The notes: generated from the letters alone by a model not told the origin. A stretch of 64,000 nucleotides of DNA from Mycobacterium sp. IS-1742 (GCF_001500125.1 NZ_LQIV01000010.1:1-64000); one strand, 5' to 3'; positions 35,123 to 43,897 are shown, counted from the first letter of the stretch. Translations and numbers: made by a program.

Positions 35123-36286
35123 GTGCCGCATCGGTCTGACCGGGTCGCGTCGCTCACCGGTCTGCGAGCGGTGGCGGCGCTGCTCGTCGTGGGCACCCAC
35201 GCCGCATTCGCCACCGGCAGCCTGTCCCAGGGATTCGTCGGCGCCGTCTACGCGCGTCTCGAGGTCGGTGTCGCGATCTTCTTCGTGCTGTCCGGTTTCC
35301 TGCTGTTCCGGCCATGGGTCCGTGCCGCCGCCGAGGGGACGCCCACACCGTCGATCACTCGGTACGCACGGCGCCGGGCACGGCGGATCATGCCCGCCTA
35401 CCTGGCCACCGTGCTGCTGGCGTACGTCGTCTTCGCGCTGTGGCCGGTCGAAGACACTCCCGGCCAGAGTTGGGCCGGGCTGGCGCGCCATCTCACGCTC
35501 ACACAGATCTACACCGACGACTACCTGCTCGCGTATCTGCACCACGGCCTGTCGCAGACGTGGAGCCTGGCGGTGGAGGTGTCGTTCTACGCGGCCCTGC
35601 CCATGTCGGCGTACTTGCTGTTCGCGGTGTGGTGCCGCCGACAATGGCGTCCCGCGCGCCTGCTGGGCGGTCTCGCGGCGGTGGCCGCGGCCGGCCCGGT
35701 GTGGCTGACCGTGGCCCACACCACCGACTGGCTGCCGAACTCCGCCGCGATGTGGCTACCGGCTCATCTGCACTGGTTCGCCGGCGGCATGGCGTTGGCG
35801 ATCCTGCAGTGCATGGGCGTCCGGTGCCGCGCCGCGGTGGCGGTACCGACGGCGGTGCTGCTCTTCCTGCTCGTCAGCACGCCGGTCGCGGGGGCCATCA
35901 CGATGGGGCCGGTGCCGGTGTGGGCGCCGCTGATCAAGAGCCTGCTCTACGCGGCCGTCGCCACGCTGGTCGTCGCGCCGCTGGCCCTCGGCGACGGGGG
36001 TGAGTACCGGCGGGTGCTGTCGAGCAGACCGGCCGTGTGGCTGGGTGAGGTGTCGTACGAACTGTTCCTGGTGCACGTGCTCGTCATGGCCGTCCTCATC
36101 CACGCGCTGGACTGGCCGCTGTTCGCCGGTTCGCCGGCCGGATTGTTCGCCCTGACCCTGCTGTTCGCGGTCCCGTCCGCGTGGGCGTTGAACCGGCTGA
36201 CCTGGCGGCCAATCGAAGATTCACCCGTTCGCCGATGTTTCACCGCGGCGGCGAGTGAGAATCCACTGGAGACCCAGCGGTACTGA
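35123..36286 (+). CDS. Acyltransferase 3 family membrane protein
   Basis: This 387-residue integral membrane acyltransferase (OafA/acyltransferase-3) should transfer an acyl group to a cell-envelope sugar. The first segment LTGLRAVAALLVVGTHAAF carries the family's conserved R and catalytic His, FFVLSGFLLFRPW follows, then RRARRIMPAYLATVL (R-rich motif). About ten transmembrane helices are apparent. The acceptor is unknown. It is followed by a DUF732 gene after 15 bp. Confidence 0.87.
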   Translation: MPHRSDRVASLTGLRAVAALLVVGTHAAFATGSLSQGFVGAVYARLEVGVAIFFVLSGFLLFRPWVRAAAEGTPTPSITRYARRRARRIMPAYLATVLLAYVVFALWPVEDTPGQSWAGLARHLTLTQIYTDDYLLAYLHHGLSQTWSLAVEVSFYAALPMSAYLLFAVWCRRQWRPARLLGGLAAVAAAGPVWLTVAHTTDWLPNSAAMWLPAHLHWFAGGMALAILQCMGVRCRAAVAVPTAVLLFLLVSTPVAGAITMGPVPVWAPLIKSLLYAAVATLVVAPLALGDGGEYRRVLSSRPAVWLGEVSYELFLVHVLVMAVLIHALDWPLFAGSPAGLFALTLLFAVPSAWALNRLTWRPIEDSPVRRCFTAAASENPLETQRY

Positions 36287-36301
36287 ACGTCGGAGGTCAC
36301 C

Positions 36302-36589
36302 ATGGTGCGCCCGTTCCTCGCCTCGATCGTCGTCGCGACAGCGGCCCTGGGCCTCGCACCTCCGGCGGCCGCCGACGAGGGCCCGCTGCTCGAGTTGCAA
36401 CCGCAGTTCGCGTTCCTGACCACCGACCAGTTGCTCAGGGAGGGCTATTGGGCGTGCCGGGCGGCACGGAGCGGGATCGGCTCCTCGGACATCGTGCCGA
36501 TGGTGCAGCAGCACCTGAAGTACACGGGCGCCTCCCTCGCGGTCGCGAACAAGATCGTGTCGACCGCGATCGTGCACCTCGATTGCTGA
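36302..36589 (+). CDS. Small secreted DUF732 protein
   Basis: This 95-residue protein has a signal peptide (MVRPFLASIVVATAALGL, cleavage after PPAAA near residue 24). The mature ~70 residues fit the DUF732 family common in mycobacteria: FLTTDQLLREGYWACRAARSG with a conserved Cys, and a terminal Cys that could pair with it. GGAGG lies 6 bases before the ATG. Function unknown; exported to the envelope or medium. Confidence 0.8.
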   Translation: MVRPFLASIVVATAALGLAPPAAADEGPLLELQPQFAFLTTDQLLREGYWACRAARSGIGSSDIVPMVQQHLKYTGASLAVANKIVSTAIVHLDC

Positions 36590-36593
36590 CTAC

Positions 36594-36706
36594 CGCTTCC
36601 TGACGGAGCTACTGGTTCAATCCGCTCCGCTTCTTGACGGAGCTTATGGTTCAATCCGCTTCGCTTCTTGACGGAGCTAATGGTTCAATCCGCTTCGCCT
36701 CTTGAA
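36594..36706. repeat. 34-bp tandem repeat overlapping the 3' end of the aldehyde dehydrogenase gene
   Basis: Three units of 34 bp with a partial fourth; TGACGGAGCT recurs at 36601, 36635 and 36669 and a diverged TGAAC at 36703. Units differ at few positions. The last units encode the C-terminus (RRSGLNH) and stop codon of the minus-strand dehydrogenase, so the protein end is built from repeat sequence. No spacers of unique sequence separate units. Confidence 0.85.
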
Positions 36707-38185
36707 CACCGTCCGGTGCCACTCCTTGTCGGCCACCCCGGTGATGTCGCTCATCACGTGCTTGATCGTGAGGTACTCCTCGAAGGAGTAGTCGCTCATG
36801 TCCTTGCCGAAGCCCGACGCACCGACTCCGCCGTGCGGCATCTCGCTGATGATCGGGATGTGGTCGTTGATCCACACGCAGCCGGCGGCGATCTCGCGGG
36901 ACGCCCGCTGCGCGCGATAGACGTCGCGGGTCCACGCCGAGGCGGCCAGCCCGTACTCGGTGTCGTTGGCCTGCCGCAGCGCATCGTCGTCGTCGGTGAA
37001 CGAACGCACCGTGAGCACCGGTCCGAAGATCTCGTCGCGGTAGACCTCGGAGCGCTCGTCGACGTCGGCGATCAACGTCGGCCGGTAGAACGATCCGGGC
37101 AGGTCGGGGATCGTCCCACCGGTGACCACGCGGCCGCCCTCGGCCGGGGCACGCGAGACCATGCCCGCCACCTTGTCGCGGTGGGCCGTCGAGATCAGTG
37201 GCCCGAGATCGGTGTCGGGGTCCTCGGGGTCGCCCACGACGACCCTGCCCATCACCTCGGCGACGCCTGCCACGAAGTCGTCGTAGAGGTCGCGCGCGAC
37301 GATGGCCCTGGTCGCCGCCGTGCAGTCCTGGCCGGAGTTGATCAGCGAACCGGCGACCGCACCCTGGATCGCGGCGTCGAGATCGGCGTCGTCGAACACC
37401 ACGAACGGGGCCTTGCCGCCGAGTTCGAGTTGCGTGCGGTGCCCGTGCACCGCCGCCGCCGACATCACCTTGCGGCCCACGACCGTCGACCCGGTGAACG
37501 TCACCAGGTCCACATCCGGGTGGCCCGCCAGCGCGGTGCCCACGTCGGCGCCCAGCCCCGTGACCACGTTCAGGACCCCGGGCGGCAGACCCGCCTCACC
37601 GGCCAGCCGGGCCAGCGTGAGCGTGGTCAGCGGCGTCAGCTCGCACGGTTTGATGACAACCGTGCACCCGGCTGCGAGCGCGGGCAGCACCTTCCACACC
37701 GCCATCTGCAGCGGATAGTTCCACGGGGTGATGGTCGCCACGACCCCGATGGCCTCGCGCCGGATGCTCGAAGTGTGGTCGCCCGAGTACTCGGCGGTCG
37801 CCTTGCCCTCGAGGTGCCGGGCCGCGCCGGCGAAGAAGTCGATGTTGTCGACGCTGCCGGGCACGTCGAACTCGCGGGCCAGCCGCACCGGCTTCCCGGT
37901 CTGGCTGACCTCCTCGGCGACCAGGGCGTCGGTGTGCTCGTCGGCCAGTTTCGCGAGCTTGGCCAGGACCGCAGAGCGCTCGGCCGGGGTCGCCGTGGCC
38001 CACCCCGGCAGGGCCGCGCGCGCCGCGGCGACCGCCACATCCACGTCGACGTTCGCCGCGCGGGCATATTCTGTGACGACCGCCCCGGTCGCGGGGTTGA
38101 CGATCCGGAACGAACCGCCGCCGGTCTGCACCGGCGCGCCGTCGATCCAGCTGCCGGCCACGGAGTTCGACGCAAGCGTTGTCAT
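36677..38185 (-). CDS. Aminobutyraldehyde-type aldehyde dehydrogenase
   Basis: This 502-residue NAD(P)-dependent aldehyde dehydrogenase is closest in pattern to gamma-aminobutyraldehyde dehydrogenases. TFTGSTVVGRKVM binds cofactor, LELGGKAPFVVFDDAD (~residues 250-265) holds the general-base Glu, and GQDCTAATR (~285) the nucleophilic Cys. Divergent lrp and the class III aminotransferase beyond it suggest oxidation of the amino-aldehyde made from a diamine such as putrescine. The C-terminal seven residues come from a tandem repeat. TAGCGT lies 13 nt before the ATG. Confidence 0.87.
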   Translation of the reverse strand: MTTLASNSVAGSWIDGAPVQTGGGSFRIVNPATGAVVTEYARAANVDVDVAVAAARAALPGWATATPAERSAVLAKLAKLADEHTDALVAEEVSQTGKPVRLAREFDVPGSVDNIDFFAGAARHLEGKATAEYSGDHTSSIRREAIGVVATITPWNYPLQMAVWKVLPALAAGCTVVIKPCELTPLTTLTLARLAGEAGLPPGVLNVVTGLGADVGTALAGHPDVDLVTFTGSTVVGRKVMSAAAVHGHRTQLELGGKAPFVVFDDADLDAAIQGAVAGSLINSGQDCTAATRAIVARDLYDDFVAGVAEVMGRVVVGDPEDPDTDLGPLISTAHRDKVAGMVSRAPAEGGRVVTGGTIPDLPGSFYRPTLIADVDERSEVYRDEIFGPVLTVRSFTDDDDALRQANDTEYGLAASAWTRDVYRAQRASREIAAGCVWINDHIPIISEMPHGGVGASGFGKDMSDYSFEEYLTIKHVMSDITGVADKEWHRTVFKRRSGLNH

Positions 38186-38192
38186 GAGTCCA

Positions 38193-38198
38193 ACGCTA
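38193..38198 (-). promoter_or_regulatory. Predicted -10 (TAGCGT), aldehyde dehydrogenase
   Basis: TAGCGT begins 13 nt before ATG 38185. Confidence 0.45.
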
Positions 38199-38244
38199 TC
38201 GGACCCACCTCACCTCTGCTACGCATCCCGCATACCGCCGCGGT

Positions 38245-38261
38245 TGAAACAAACGATTTCA
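38245..38261. promoter_or_regulatory. Candidate Lrp operator
   Basis: TGAAA and TTTCA are inverted around 7 bp, in an unusually AT-rich patch midway between the divergent dehydrogenase and lrp genes. Position and symmetry fit an Lrp/AsnC site that could serve both promoters. Confidence 0.4.
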
Positions 38262-38307
38262 TAGATCTGGTTGCCGCAGACGACGAATTCCGTGCACAAT
38301 GCCACAT

Positions 38308-38829
38308 ATGGCGAACCCCGAGGGCGAGCACGACATTCAGCCGGTGACGCTGCGCGTGAGCCAGTCGCGGCCCGGCACGTACTTCCAGCTCGACGAGTTG
38401 TCCAAGGCGATCATCGAAAAGCTCCAGCAGGACGGCAGGCGCTCGTACGCGGGCATCGGCAAGGCGGTGGGCCTGTCGGAGGCCGCGGTCCGTCAGCGCG
38501 TCCAGCGCATGGTCGATGCCGGCGTCATGCAGATCGTCGCGGTGACCGATCCGATGCAGCTCGGATTCGCCCGGCAGGCGATGATCGGCATCCGCTGCAC
38601 CGGCGACACGACGAAGATCGCCGAGAAGCTGGCCGCCATCCCGTCGGTGGATTACGTGGTGCTCACCGCCGGCTCGTTCGACGCCATCGCCGAAGTGGTC
38701 TGCGAGGACGACGACGACCTCCTCGACCTTCTGAACACGAGGATCCGCGCGCTACCGGGAGTGGTATCCACGGAGACGTTGGTATATCTCAAACTGGTTA
38801 AGCAGCAATATAATTGGGGAACACGATGA
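38308..38829 (+). CDS. Lrp/AsnC-family regulator
   Basis: This 173-residue regulator has a winged helix (LDELSKAIIEKLQQDGRRSY then GLSEAAVRQRVQRMVDAG, ~residues 28-70) and an AsnC ligand-binding/oligomerisation domain (MIGIRCTGDTTKIAEKLAAI onward, ~93-165). Such proteins activate or repress amino acid and amine catabolic genes in response to the substrate. It diverges from the dehydrogenase and overlaps the aminotransferase start by four bases, so both are probable targets. ATG 38308 was preferred to 38299 because a CACAAT hexamer lies 13 nt upstream. Confidence 0.88.
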   Translation: MANPEGEHDIQPVTLRVSQSRPGTYFQLDELSKAIIEKLQQDGRRSYAGIGKAVGLSEAAVRQRVQRMVDAGVMQIVAVTDPMQLGFARQAMIGIRCTGDTTKIAEKLAAIPSVDYVVLTAGSFDAIAEVVCEDDDDLLDLLNTRIRALPGVVSTETLVYLKLVKQQYNWGTR

Positions 38830-40211
38830 CGCAGTCCTATATCACCGAACCCGTCACGACCGAACTCGGAGCGAAAGCCAACCGCCACCTGTGGGGACAT
38901 TTCGCCCGCCACGGCGAGGGCATCACCCCGCCGATCATCACCCGCGGCGAGGGTGTGCGGATCTGGGACGACAAGGGCCGCAGCTACATCGACGGGCTGT
39001 CGGGCCTGTTCGTCGTGCAGGTCGGCCACGGCCGCAGGGAACTCGCCGAAGCGGCGGCCAAACAGGCCGAGACGCTGTCGTTCTTCCCGCTCTGGTCCTA
39101 CGCCACCCCGCCCGCGATCGAACTGGCCGAGCGCATCGCCAATTACGCGCCGGGCGATCTGAACCGTGTCTTCTTCACCACCGGTGGCGGCGAGGCGGTC
39201 GAGAGCGCGTGGAAGCTGGCCAAGCAGTACTTCAAGCTGACGGGCAAACCCGGTAAACACAAGGTGGTCTCGCGCGCGATCGCCTACCACGGCACTCCGC
39301 AGGGCGCGCTGGCCATCACCGGCATCCCGGCGTTCAAGGCGCCGTTCGAACCCCTGACCCCCGGCGGCTTCCGCGCGCCCAACACGAACTTCTACCGCGC
39401 GCCGGAACCGTACGCCCACGACGCCAAGGCGTTCGGGCAGTACTGCGCGGACCGCATCGCCGAGGCCATCGAGTTCGAGGGTCCCGACACCGTCGCCGCG
39501 GTGTTCCTCGAGCCGGTGCAGAATGCGGGCGGTTGTTTCCCGCCTCCCCCAGGCTATTTCGAGCGGGTCCGGGAGATCTGCGACGAATACGACGTGCTGC
39601 TGGTGTCCGACGAGGTGATCTGCGCCTATGGCCGCATCGGTTCGATGTTCGCCTGCGACGACTTCGGTTACGTGCCGGACATCATCACCAGCGCCAAGGG
39701 TCTGACGTCGGGCTACTCGCCGCTGGGCGCGATGATCGCCAGCGACCGGTTGTTCGAACCGTTCAACGACGGCAAGACCACCTTCGGCCACGGCTACACC
39801 TTCGGCGGGCATCCGGTGTCGGCGGCGGTCGCGCTGGCCAACCTCGACATCTTCGAGCGTGAGGGCCTCAACGACCACGTCAAGGAGAACGCCCCGGCGT
39901 TCCGGGCCACCCTGGAGAAGCTCTACGACCTGCCGATCGTGGGCGACGTCCGCGGCGAGGGCTTCTTCTACGGCATCGAACTGGTCAAGGACAAGGCCAC
40001 CAAGGAGACGTTCGACGACGACGAGTCGGAGCGGTTGCTCCGCGGATTCCTGACCCCGGCGCTGTGGGAGGCGGGGCTGTACTGCCGCGCCGACGACCGC
40101 GGCGACCCAGTGGTCCAGCTGGCTCCCCCGCTGATCAGCGGGCAGGCCGAGTTCGACGCGATCTACGAGGTGCTGCACGGGGTGCTCAGCGAGGCGGCCC
40201 GCCGGCTCTGA
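38826..40211 (+). CDS. Class III omega-aminotransferase
   Basis: This 461-residue PLP enzyme transfers an amino group from an omega-amine or diamine to pyruvate or 2-oxoglutarate. TTGGGEAVESAWKLAKQY binds the cofactor phosphate, LVSDEVICAYGRIG (~residues 262-275) holds the PLP-contacting Asp, and TSAKGLTSGYSPLG (~290-303) the Schiff-base Lys. It resembles Rv3329. With the aldehyde dehydrogenase it makes a two-step route, diamine to amino-aldehyde to amino acid. GGGGAAC precedes ATG 38826, which overlaps the lrp stop. Confidence 0.88.
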   Translation: MTQSYITEPVTTELGAKANRHLWGHFARHGEGITPPIITRGEGVRIWDDKGRSYIDGLSGLFVVQVGHGRRELAEAAAKQAETLSFFPLWSYATPPAIELAERIANYAPGDLNRVFFTTGGGEAVESAWKLAKQYFKLTGKPGKHKVVSRAIAYHGTPQGALAITGIPAFKAPFEPLTPGGFRAPNTNFYRAPEPYAHDAKAFGQYCADRIAEAIEFEGPDTVAAVFLEPVQNAGGCFPPPPGYFERVREICDEYDVLLVSDEVICAYGRIGSMFACDDFGYVPDIITSAKGLTSGYSPLGAMIASDRLFEPFNDGKTTFGHGYTFGGHPVSAAVALANLDIFEREGLNDHVKENAPAFRATLEKLYDLPIVGDVRGEGFFYGIELVKDKATKETFDDDESERLLRGFLTPALWEAGLYCRADDRGDPVVQLAPPLISGQAEFDAIYEVLHGVLSEAARRL

Positions 40212-40222
40212 TCCGAACGCGA

Positions 40223-40241
40223 CCGCGGGCTCGGCCCGCGG
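40223..40241 (+). terminator. Perfect hairpin after the aminotransferase
   Basis: CCGCGGGC and GCCCGCGG pair perfectly around TCG, 11 nt after the aminotransferase stop, with no U tract. It abuts the predicted -10 of the next gene. Confidence 0.6.
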
Positions 40242-40243
40242 CG

Positions 40244-40249
40244 TAGCGT
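40244..40249 (+). promoter_or_regulatory. Predicted -10 (TAGCGT), SMP-30-like gene
   Basis: TAGCGT starts 13 nt before GTG 40257. Confidence 0.45.
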
Positions 40250-40256
40250 CGGCCGC

Positions 40257-41267
40257 GTGGCCTTCACGCGCAAGCCGCCGATCTCCCCCGTCCGCTGGCA
40301 GCCGCCGCCCATCGACGAGCTGCCACCGCTCCGCTCACCGGCGGTCACTGTCGTCCCCGTCCCGGGCCACGCGCCCGAGGACGTGGTCGTGGACGGACAG
40401 GGCCGGCTGTGGACCGGCGTCGACGACGGTCGCATCCTCCGTCTGCAACCCGACGGCGGCGAGCCGACGGTGGTCGCGAACACCGGCGGACGCCCGCTCG
40501 GCCTCGCCGTGGCCCGCGACGGACGGCTGCTGGTCTGCGACAGCCCGCGGGGGCTGCTCGCACTGGACACCGAGACAGGTCACCTCGAGCCGCTCGTCGA
40601 GAACGTCGGGGGCCGCCACCTGCAGTTCTGCTCGAATGTCACCGAAACATTGGACGGCACAATCTATTTCACCGAGTCGACGAGCGCGTTCACCTATACG
40701 CACTTCAAGGGCGCGGCGTTCGAGGCGCGCGGCCGGGGCGGGTTGTTCCGCCGCGATCCCGACGGCACGGTGACGACACTGGCCGACGGGCTGTACTTCA
40801 CCAACGGCGTGACGGTGACGGCCGACGGATCGGCCCTGGTGTTCGCCGAAACCCTCGGCCGCCGGTTGTCGAAGTTCTGGCTGACCGGTCCGCAGGCCGG
40901 GACGGTCACGCCGCTCGTCGAGCATCTGCCCGGCTACCCCGACAACCTGTCGACCGGCGCCGACGGCCGGATCTGGGTCGCGATGGTCTCACCCCCGAAC
41001 GCCGCCGCCGAGGGGTTGGCGCCACGCGCACCGGTGTTGCGCCGGCTGCTGTGGCTGCTGCCCGACCGGTTCGCCCCCCAGCTCGCCGCCGAGGTGTGGG
41101 CGGTGGCCTTCGACCCCGACAGCGGCGACGTGGTCGCCGGGCTGCGAACCACCCACCCCGACTTCGGGCAGGTGACCGGGCTCGTCGAGTCCGGCGGACG
41201 GCTGTGGATGGGGTGCATCGGGGCGTCGGCGCTGGCGCACGTCGCCCTCGACGACGTGGCGCTCTGA
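40257..41267 (+). CDS. SMP-30/strictosidine synthase-like beta-propeller protein
   Basis: This 336-residue protein is a six-bladed beta-propeller of the SMP-30/gluconolactonase/strictosidine synthase-like superfamily. [21 protein letters not shown] opens blade one; [46 protein letters not shown] and [18 protein letters not shown] are successive blade repeats, and the NxxD-type residues fit a metal site. Members hydrolyse lactones or esters; the substrate is unknown. There is no signal peptide. Confidence 0.8.
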   Translation: MAFTRKPPISPVRWQPPPIDELPPLRSPAVTVVPVPGHAPEDVVVDGQGRLWTGVDDGRILRLQPDGGEPTVVANTGGRPLGLAVARDGRLLVCDSPRGLLALDTETGHLEPLVENVGGRHLQFCSNVTETLDGTIYFTESTSAFTYTHFKGAAFEARGRGGLFRRDPDGTVTTLADGLYFTNGVTVTADGSALVFAETLGRRLSKFWLTGPQAGTVTPLVEHLPGYPDNLSTGADGRIWVAMVSPPNAAAEGLAPRAPVLRRLLWLLPDRFAPQLAAEVWAVAFDPDSGDVVAGLRTTHPDFGQVTGLVESGGRLWMGCIGASALAHVALDDVAL

Positions 41268-41335
41268 CCCGGCCGCGAGTCACACAGACCACATCCGTCA
41301 CAGCGAGCCTCCGGGCAAAGCGGCCGCCGATCACT

Positions 41336-41341
41336 TAATCT
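41336..41341 (+). promoter_or_regulatory. Predicted -10 (TAATCT), dacB1
   Basis: TAATCT starts 14 nt before ATG 41350 (11 nt before GTG 41347), favouring the ATG. Confidence 0.45.
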
Positions 41342-41349
41342 CCGCGGTG

Positions 41350-42582
41350 ATGGCCGCCTCACGGAACCTCACGACGCGCGTCGCGGCGCTCGCCGCGGCG
41401 GTGTCGACGCTGATCGCGCCCGCGCTGGTCGCCGCGCCGGGTGCGGCCGCGCAGCCCGCCCCCCAGTCCACGACATGCCCGTACCGCGTGACGACGCCAC
41501 CGGCCGTCGACGCCTCGGAGGTGCCCAAACCCGGGCAGGATCCGCCCGTCGCGCTGCCGGTGCCCGCCACCCCGCTCGGCGGTGAGGCGCTCAAGGGCTG
41601 CGGCATCATCACCGCGCAGGGCGCCCCGCCCGCGCCCGCCGACGTCTCCGCCGAGGCGTGGCTGGTCGCCGACATGGACACCGGCGACGTCATCGCCGCG
41701 CGCGACCCGCACGGCCGGCACCGCCCGGCCAGCGTGATCAAAGTGCTCACCGCGATCCAGTCGCTCAAGGAACTCAACCTCGCCAAGGCCGTACCGGGCA
41801 CCGCCGAGGACGCCGCGGCCGAGGGCACCAGCGTCGGTGTGGACGTCGGCGGCCTCTACACCGTCAACGATCTGCTGCACGGGCTGCTGATGTACTCCGG
41901 CAACGACGCCGCCCACGCCCTGGCCCGCCAACTCGGCGGGATGGACACCGCCCTGCTCAAGCTCAACCAGCTGGCCGGAAAGCTCGGCGGCCGCGACACC
42001 CGCGTGGCCACCCCGTCGGGCCTCGACGGCCCCGGGATGAGCACGTCGGCCTACGACATCGCGCTGTTCTACCGATACGCCTGGCGCAACCCGACTTTCA
42101 GCGAGATCGTCGCCACCCGCACATACGACTTCCCCGGCCGGGACGGCAACCCGCCCTACCCGATCGAGAACGACGTCAAGCTGCTCTACAACTACCCCGG
42201 TGCCCTCGGCGGCAAGACCGGGTTCACCGACGACGCCGGACAGACCTTCGTCGGCGGGGCCGAACGCGACGGCCGCCGCCTCGTGGCGGTACTGCTGCGC
42301 GGCACTCGCCAGCCGATCGCCCCGTGGGAACAGGCCGCGCGACTGCTCGACTACGGCTTCGGCCTGCCGCAGGGCACCAAGGTGGGGTCGCTGATCGAAC
42401 CGGATCCGTCGCTGGACCCCAGCCCGGAGACCGCCGAGACCGAGGCCGCCGCTCAGGCGGCGGCGGTGCTGCCCGCCGCGGACGCGATGCCCGTGCGGGT
42501 CGGGGTGGGCGTGATCGGCAGCATCATCGTGTTCGCGCTGATCATGGCCGCCCGCTCGCTCAACCGGCGTCCTCAGTACTGA
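41350..42582 (+). CDS. dacB1: D-alanyl-D-alanine carboxypeptidase
   Basis: This 410-residue penicillin-binding protein trims terminal D-Ala from peptidoglycan stem peptides. A signal peptide (to about AAPGAAAQ, residue 34) is followed by the S11 motifs: SVIK (serine nucleophile, ~residue 126), SGN (~180) and KTG (~287). A transmembrane helix near the end ([16 protein letters not shown]) anchors it. It matches Rv3330. GTG at 41347 is an equally open start one codon earlier. It ends three bases before the convergent nitronate monooxygenase stop. Confidence 0.93.
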   Translation: MAASRNLTTRVAALAAAVSTLIAPALVAAPGAAAQPAPQSTTCPYRVTTPPAVDASEVPKPGQDPPVALPVPATPLGGEALKGCGIITAQGAPPAPADVSAEAWLVADMDTGDVIAARDPHGRHRPASVIKVLTAIQSLKELNLAKAVPGTAEDAAAEGTSVGVDVGGLYTVNDLLHGLLMYSGNDAAHALARQLGGMDTALLKLNQLAGKLGGRDTRVATPSGLDGPGMSTSAYDIALFYRYAWRNPTFSEIVATRTYDFPGRDGNPPYPIENDVKLLYNYPGALGGKTGFTDDAGQTFVGGAERDGRRLVAVLLRGTRQPIAPWEQAARLLDYGFGLPQGTKVGSLIEPDPSLDPSPETAETEAAAQAAAVLPAADAMPVRVGVGVIGSIIVFALIMAARSLNRRPQY

Positions 42583-42585
42583 CGC

Positions 42586-43467
42586 TCACGCCCAGCGGCG
42601 CAGCAGCGCCCCGGCGTCCGCGCACAGGCGCGCGACCAGATCGGCGGCCGGTTCGGCGTCGGTCACCATGCCCACCCCCTGCCCCGCGTTGACCGAGGTC
42701 GGCCGGCCCGCGCCGTCGGTCAGCACCCGCTCGGGAAGGTGCTCCGGCCAGGGATAGCCGCTGTCGACGTCGAAGGTGCGGGTCAGCGTGGTCTGGCTGC
42801 CGTCGGCGGCCACCATGGCCGCCCGCGCGGCAGGCCGGGTCGTCGCCTCGGGACAGGCCGCGAAGAGGGTGCCGATCCACGCGGCCGCGGCACCCGCGGC
42901 GAGCACGGCCGCGAGGCCGCGCCCGGAGGCGATGCCGCCGGCCGCCAGCACGGGCACCTCGACCCGGTCGAGCACGTCGGTCAGCAACGCCAGCGTGCCG
43001 ACCCGCGGCTCGCCGTGCCCGCCGCCCTCGGCGCCGCGCGCCACCAGCACGTCGACGCCGGCGTCGACCGCGCGCAGCGCCGCGTCGGTGGTGCCGATCT
43101 GGGTCACGGCGGCGGCGCCGGCCGCGTGGGCGCGCGCCACCCACGACCAGTCCTCGCCGAAGCTGACCGACAGCAGCGCCGGCCGGGCGGCCAGGGCCCG
43201 CTCGAGCAGGTCCGGCCGCGCCTCGGCGACCCAGTGCACGAGCCCGATGCCGAATGGACGGTCGAGCGTGCCCAACGCCTCCAACTCGGCGCCGAGCTGA
43301 TCGGCGGTGGCCGCGCTGCCCATCCCGACCATGCCGAGGCCGCCCGCGCGCGACACCGCCGCGGCGAGCCGGCCACCGGCAGCGCCGCCCATGGGGGCGT
43401 TGACGATGGGCACGTCCACACCCATCGCCCGGCACCAGGGCGTCGACAGGGGCTCGGACGAGGACAT
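42586..43467 (-). CDS. Nitronate monooxygenase-like flavoprotein
   Basis: This 293-residue FMN-dependent TIM barrel resembles 2-nitropropane dioxygenase/nitronate monooxygenase, which detoxifies nitronates such as propionate 3-nitronate. VPIVNAPMGGAAGGRLAAAVSRAGGLGMVG forms the FMN-binding N-terminus in two parts; LVARGAEGGGHG (~residues 145-156) and VLAAGGIASGRGLAAVLAAGA (~180-200) are the phosphate-binding and catalytic segments. It is shorter than typical enzymes (~350). TAGCGT lies 14 nt before the ATG. It diverges from the guanidine riboswitch/exporter unit. Confidence 0.82.
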   Translation of the reverse strand: MSSSEPLSTPWCRAMGVDVPIVNAPMGGAAGGRLAAAVSRAGGLGMVGMGSAATADQLGAELEALGTLDRPFGIGLVHWVAEARPDLLERALAARPALLSVSFGEDWSWVARAHAAGAAAVTQIGTTDAALRAVDAGVDVLVARGAEGGGHGEPRVGTLALLTDVLDRVEVPVLAAGGIASGRGLAAVLAAGAAAAWIGTLFAACPEATTRPAARAAMVAADGSQTTLTRTFDVDSGYPWPEHLPERVLTDGAGRPTSVNAGQGVGMVTDAEPAADLVARLCADAGALLRRWA

Positions 43468-43475
43468 CGGGTGCG

Positions 43476-43481
43476 ACGCTA
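43476..43481 (-). promoter_or_regulatory. Predicted -10 (TAGCGT), nitronate monooxygenase
   Basis: TAGCGT begins 14 nt before ATG 43467. Confidence 0.4.
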
Positions 43482-43490
43482 CCGCTTTGC

Positions 43491-43496
43491 TACCGT
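43491..43496 (+). promoter_or_regulatory. Predicted -10 (TACCGT) of the guanidine-controlled exporter
   Basis: TACCGT would start transcription near 43503, about 14 nt before the guanidine-III aptamer. A TTGACA at 43511 is too close to the aptamer to serve as a -35. Confidence 0.35.
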
Positions 43497-43516
43497 GGAC
43501 AGGTCACCAGTTGACA

Positions 43517-43558
43517 CCGGACGAGCGGCACCGTACCCGGCCAGCGACAAGACGGCGC
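43517..43558 (+). promoter_or_regulatory. Guanidine-III (ykkC-III) riboswitch
   Basis: The 42-nt segment fits the guanidine-III pseudoknot: CCGGACGAG, a CCGUACCCGG segment closing the first stem (43517-43520 with 43537-43540), then ACAAGACGGCGC whose last bases pair back to 43528-43534. It matches the structure known from Thermobifida fusca closely. One pair in the pseudoknot stem is A43530 opposite C43556. The ribosome binding site GGAGG (43563-43567) follows at once, so guanidinium binding should raise translation of the exporter. Confidence 0.9.
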
Positions 43559-43573
43559 TTTCGGAGGTGTGCC

Positions 43574-43897
43574 GTGTCCTGGCTGATCTTGATCGTCTCA
43601 GGTGCATTCGAGGCGGTGTGGGCTGTCGCGTTGAGCAAGACGGAGGGTTTCACCCGTCCCGGCCCCATCGCGGTTTTCGCTGTGGCGGTGGTGATCTCGA
43701 TGGGCGGCCTGGGTTACGCGCTGCGCGACATCCCGGTCGGAACGGGTTACGCCGTGTGGGTGGGCATCGGCGCGGCGCTCACGGTCGCCTACTCGCTGGC
43801 GACCGGTGAGGAGAGCGCCTCGCTGATCAAGGTGGCGCTGATGCTGGGCATCGTCGGATGCGTGGTCGGCCTGCAGCTGGTCAGCCAGGGCCACTAG
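43574..43897 (+). CDS. gdx: Small multidrug resistance family guanidinium exporter
   Basis: This 107-residue protein has four transmembrane helices and the SugE/Gdx signature: SWLILIVSGAFEAVWAVALSK at the N-terminus with the essential Glu in helix 1 (~residue 13), and ALRDIPVGTGYAVWVGIGA in helix 3. Gdx proteins export guanidinium in exchange for protons as an antiparallel dimer. The upstream guanidine-III riboswitch makes guanidinium the likely substrate. GTG start with GGAGG six bases upstream. Its stop overlaps the convergent YihY gene by four bases. Often annotated sugE. Confidence 0.92.
   Translation: MSWLILIVSGAFEAVWAVALSKTEGFTRPGPIAVFAVAVVISMGGLGYALRDIPVGTGYAVWVGIGAALTVAYSLATGEESASLIKVALMLGIVGCVVGLQLVSQGH

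Noticed and set aside
36613..36688. GGTTCAATCC in each repeat unit, resembling a tRNA T-loop
   Set aside because: It lacks one base of the T-arm consensus and no acceptor, D or anticodon stems surround it.
36594..36706. Direct repeats considered as a CRISPR array
   Set aside because: The 34-bp units are contiguous with no unique spacers, and no cas genes are nearby.
43511..43516. TTGACA as a -35 element for the exporter
   Set aside because: A matching -10 would fall inside the riboswitch aptamer, so the transcript would lack it.
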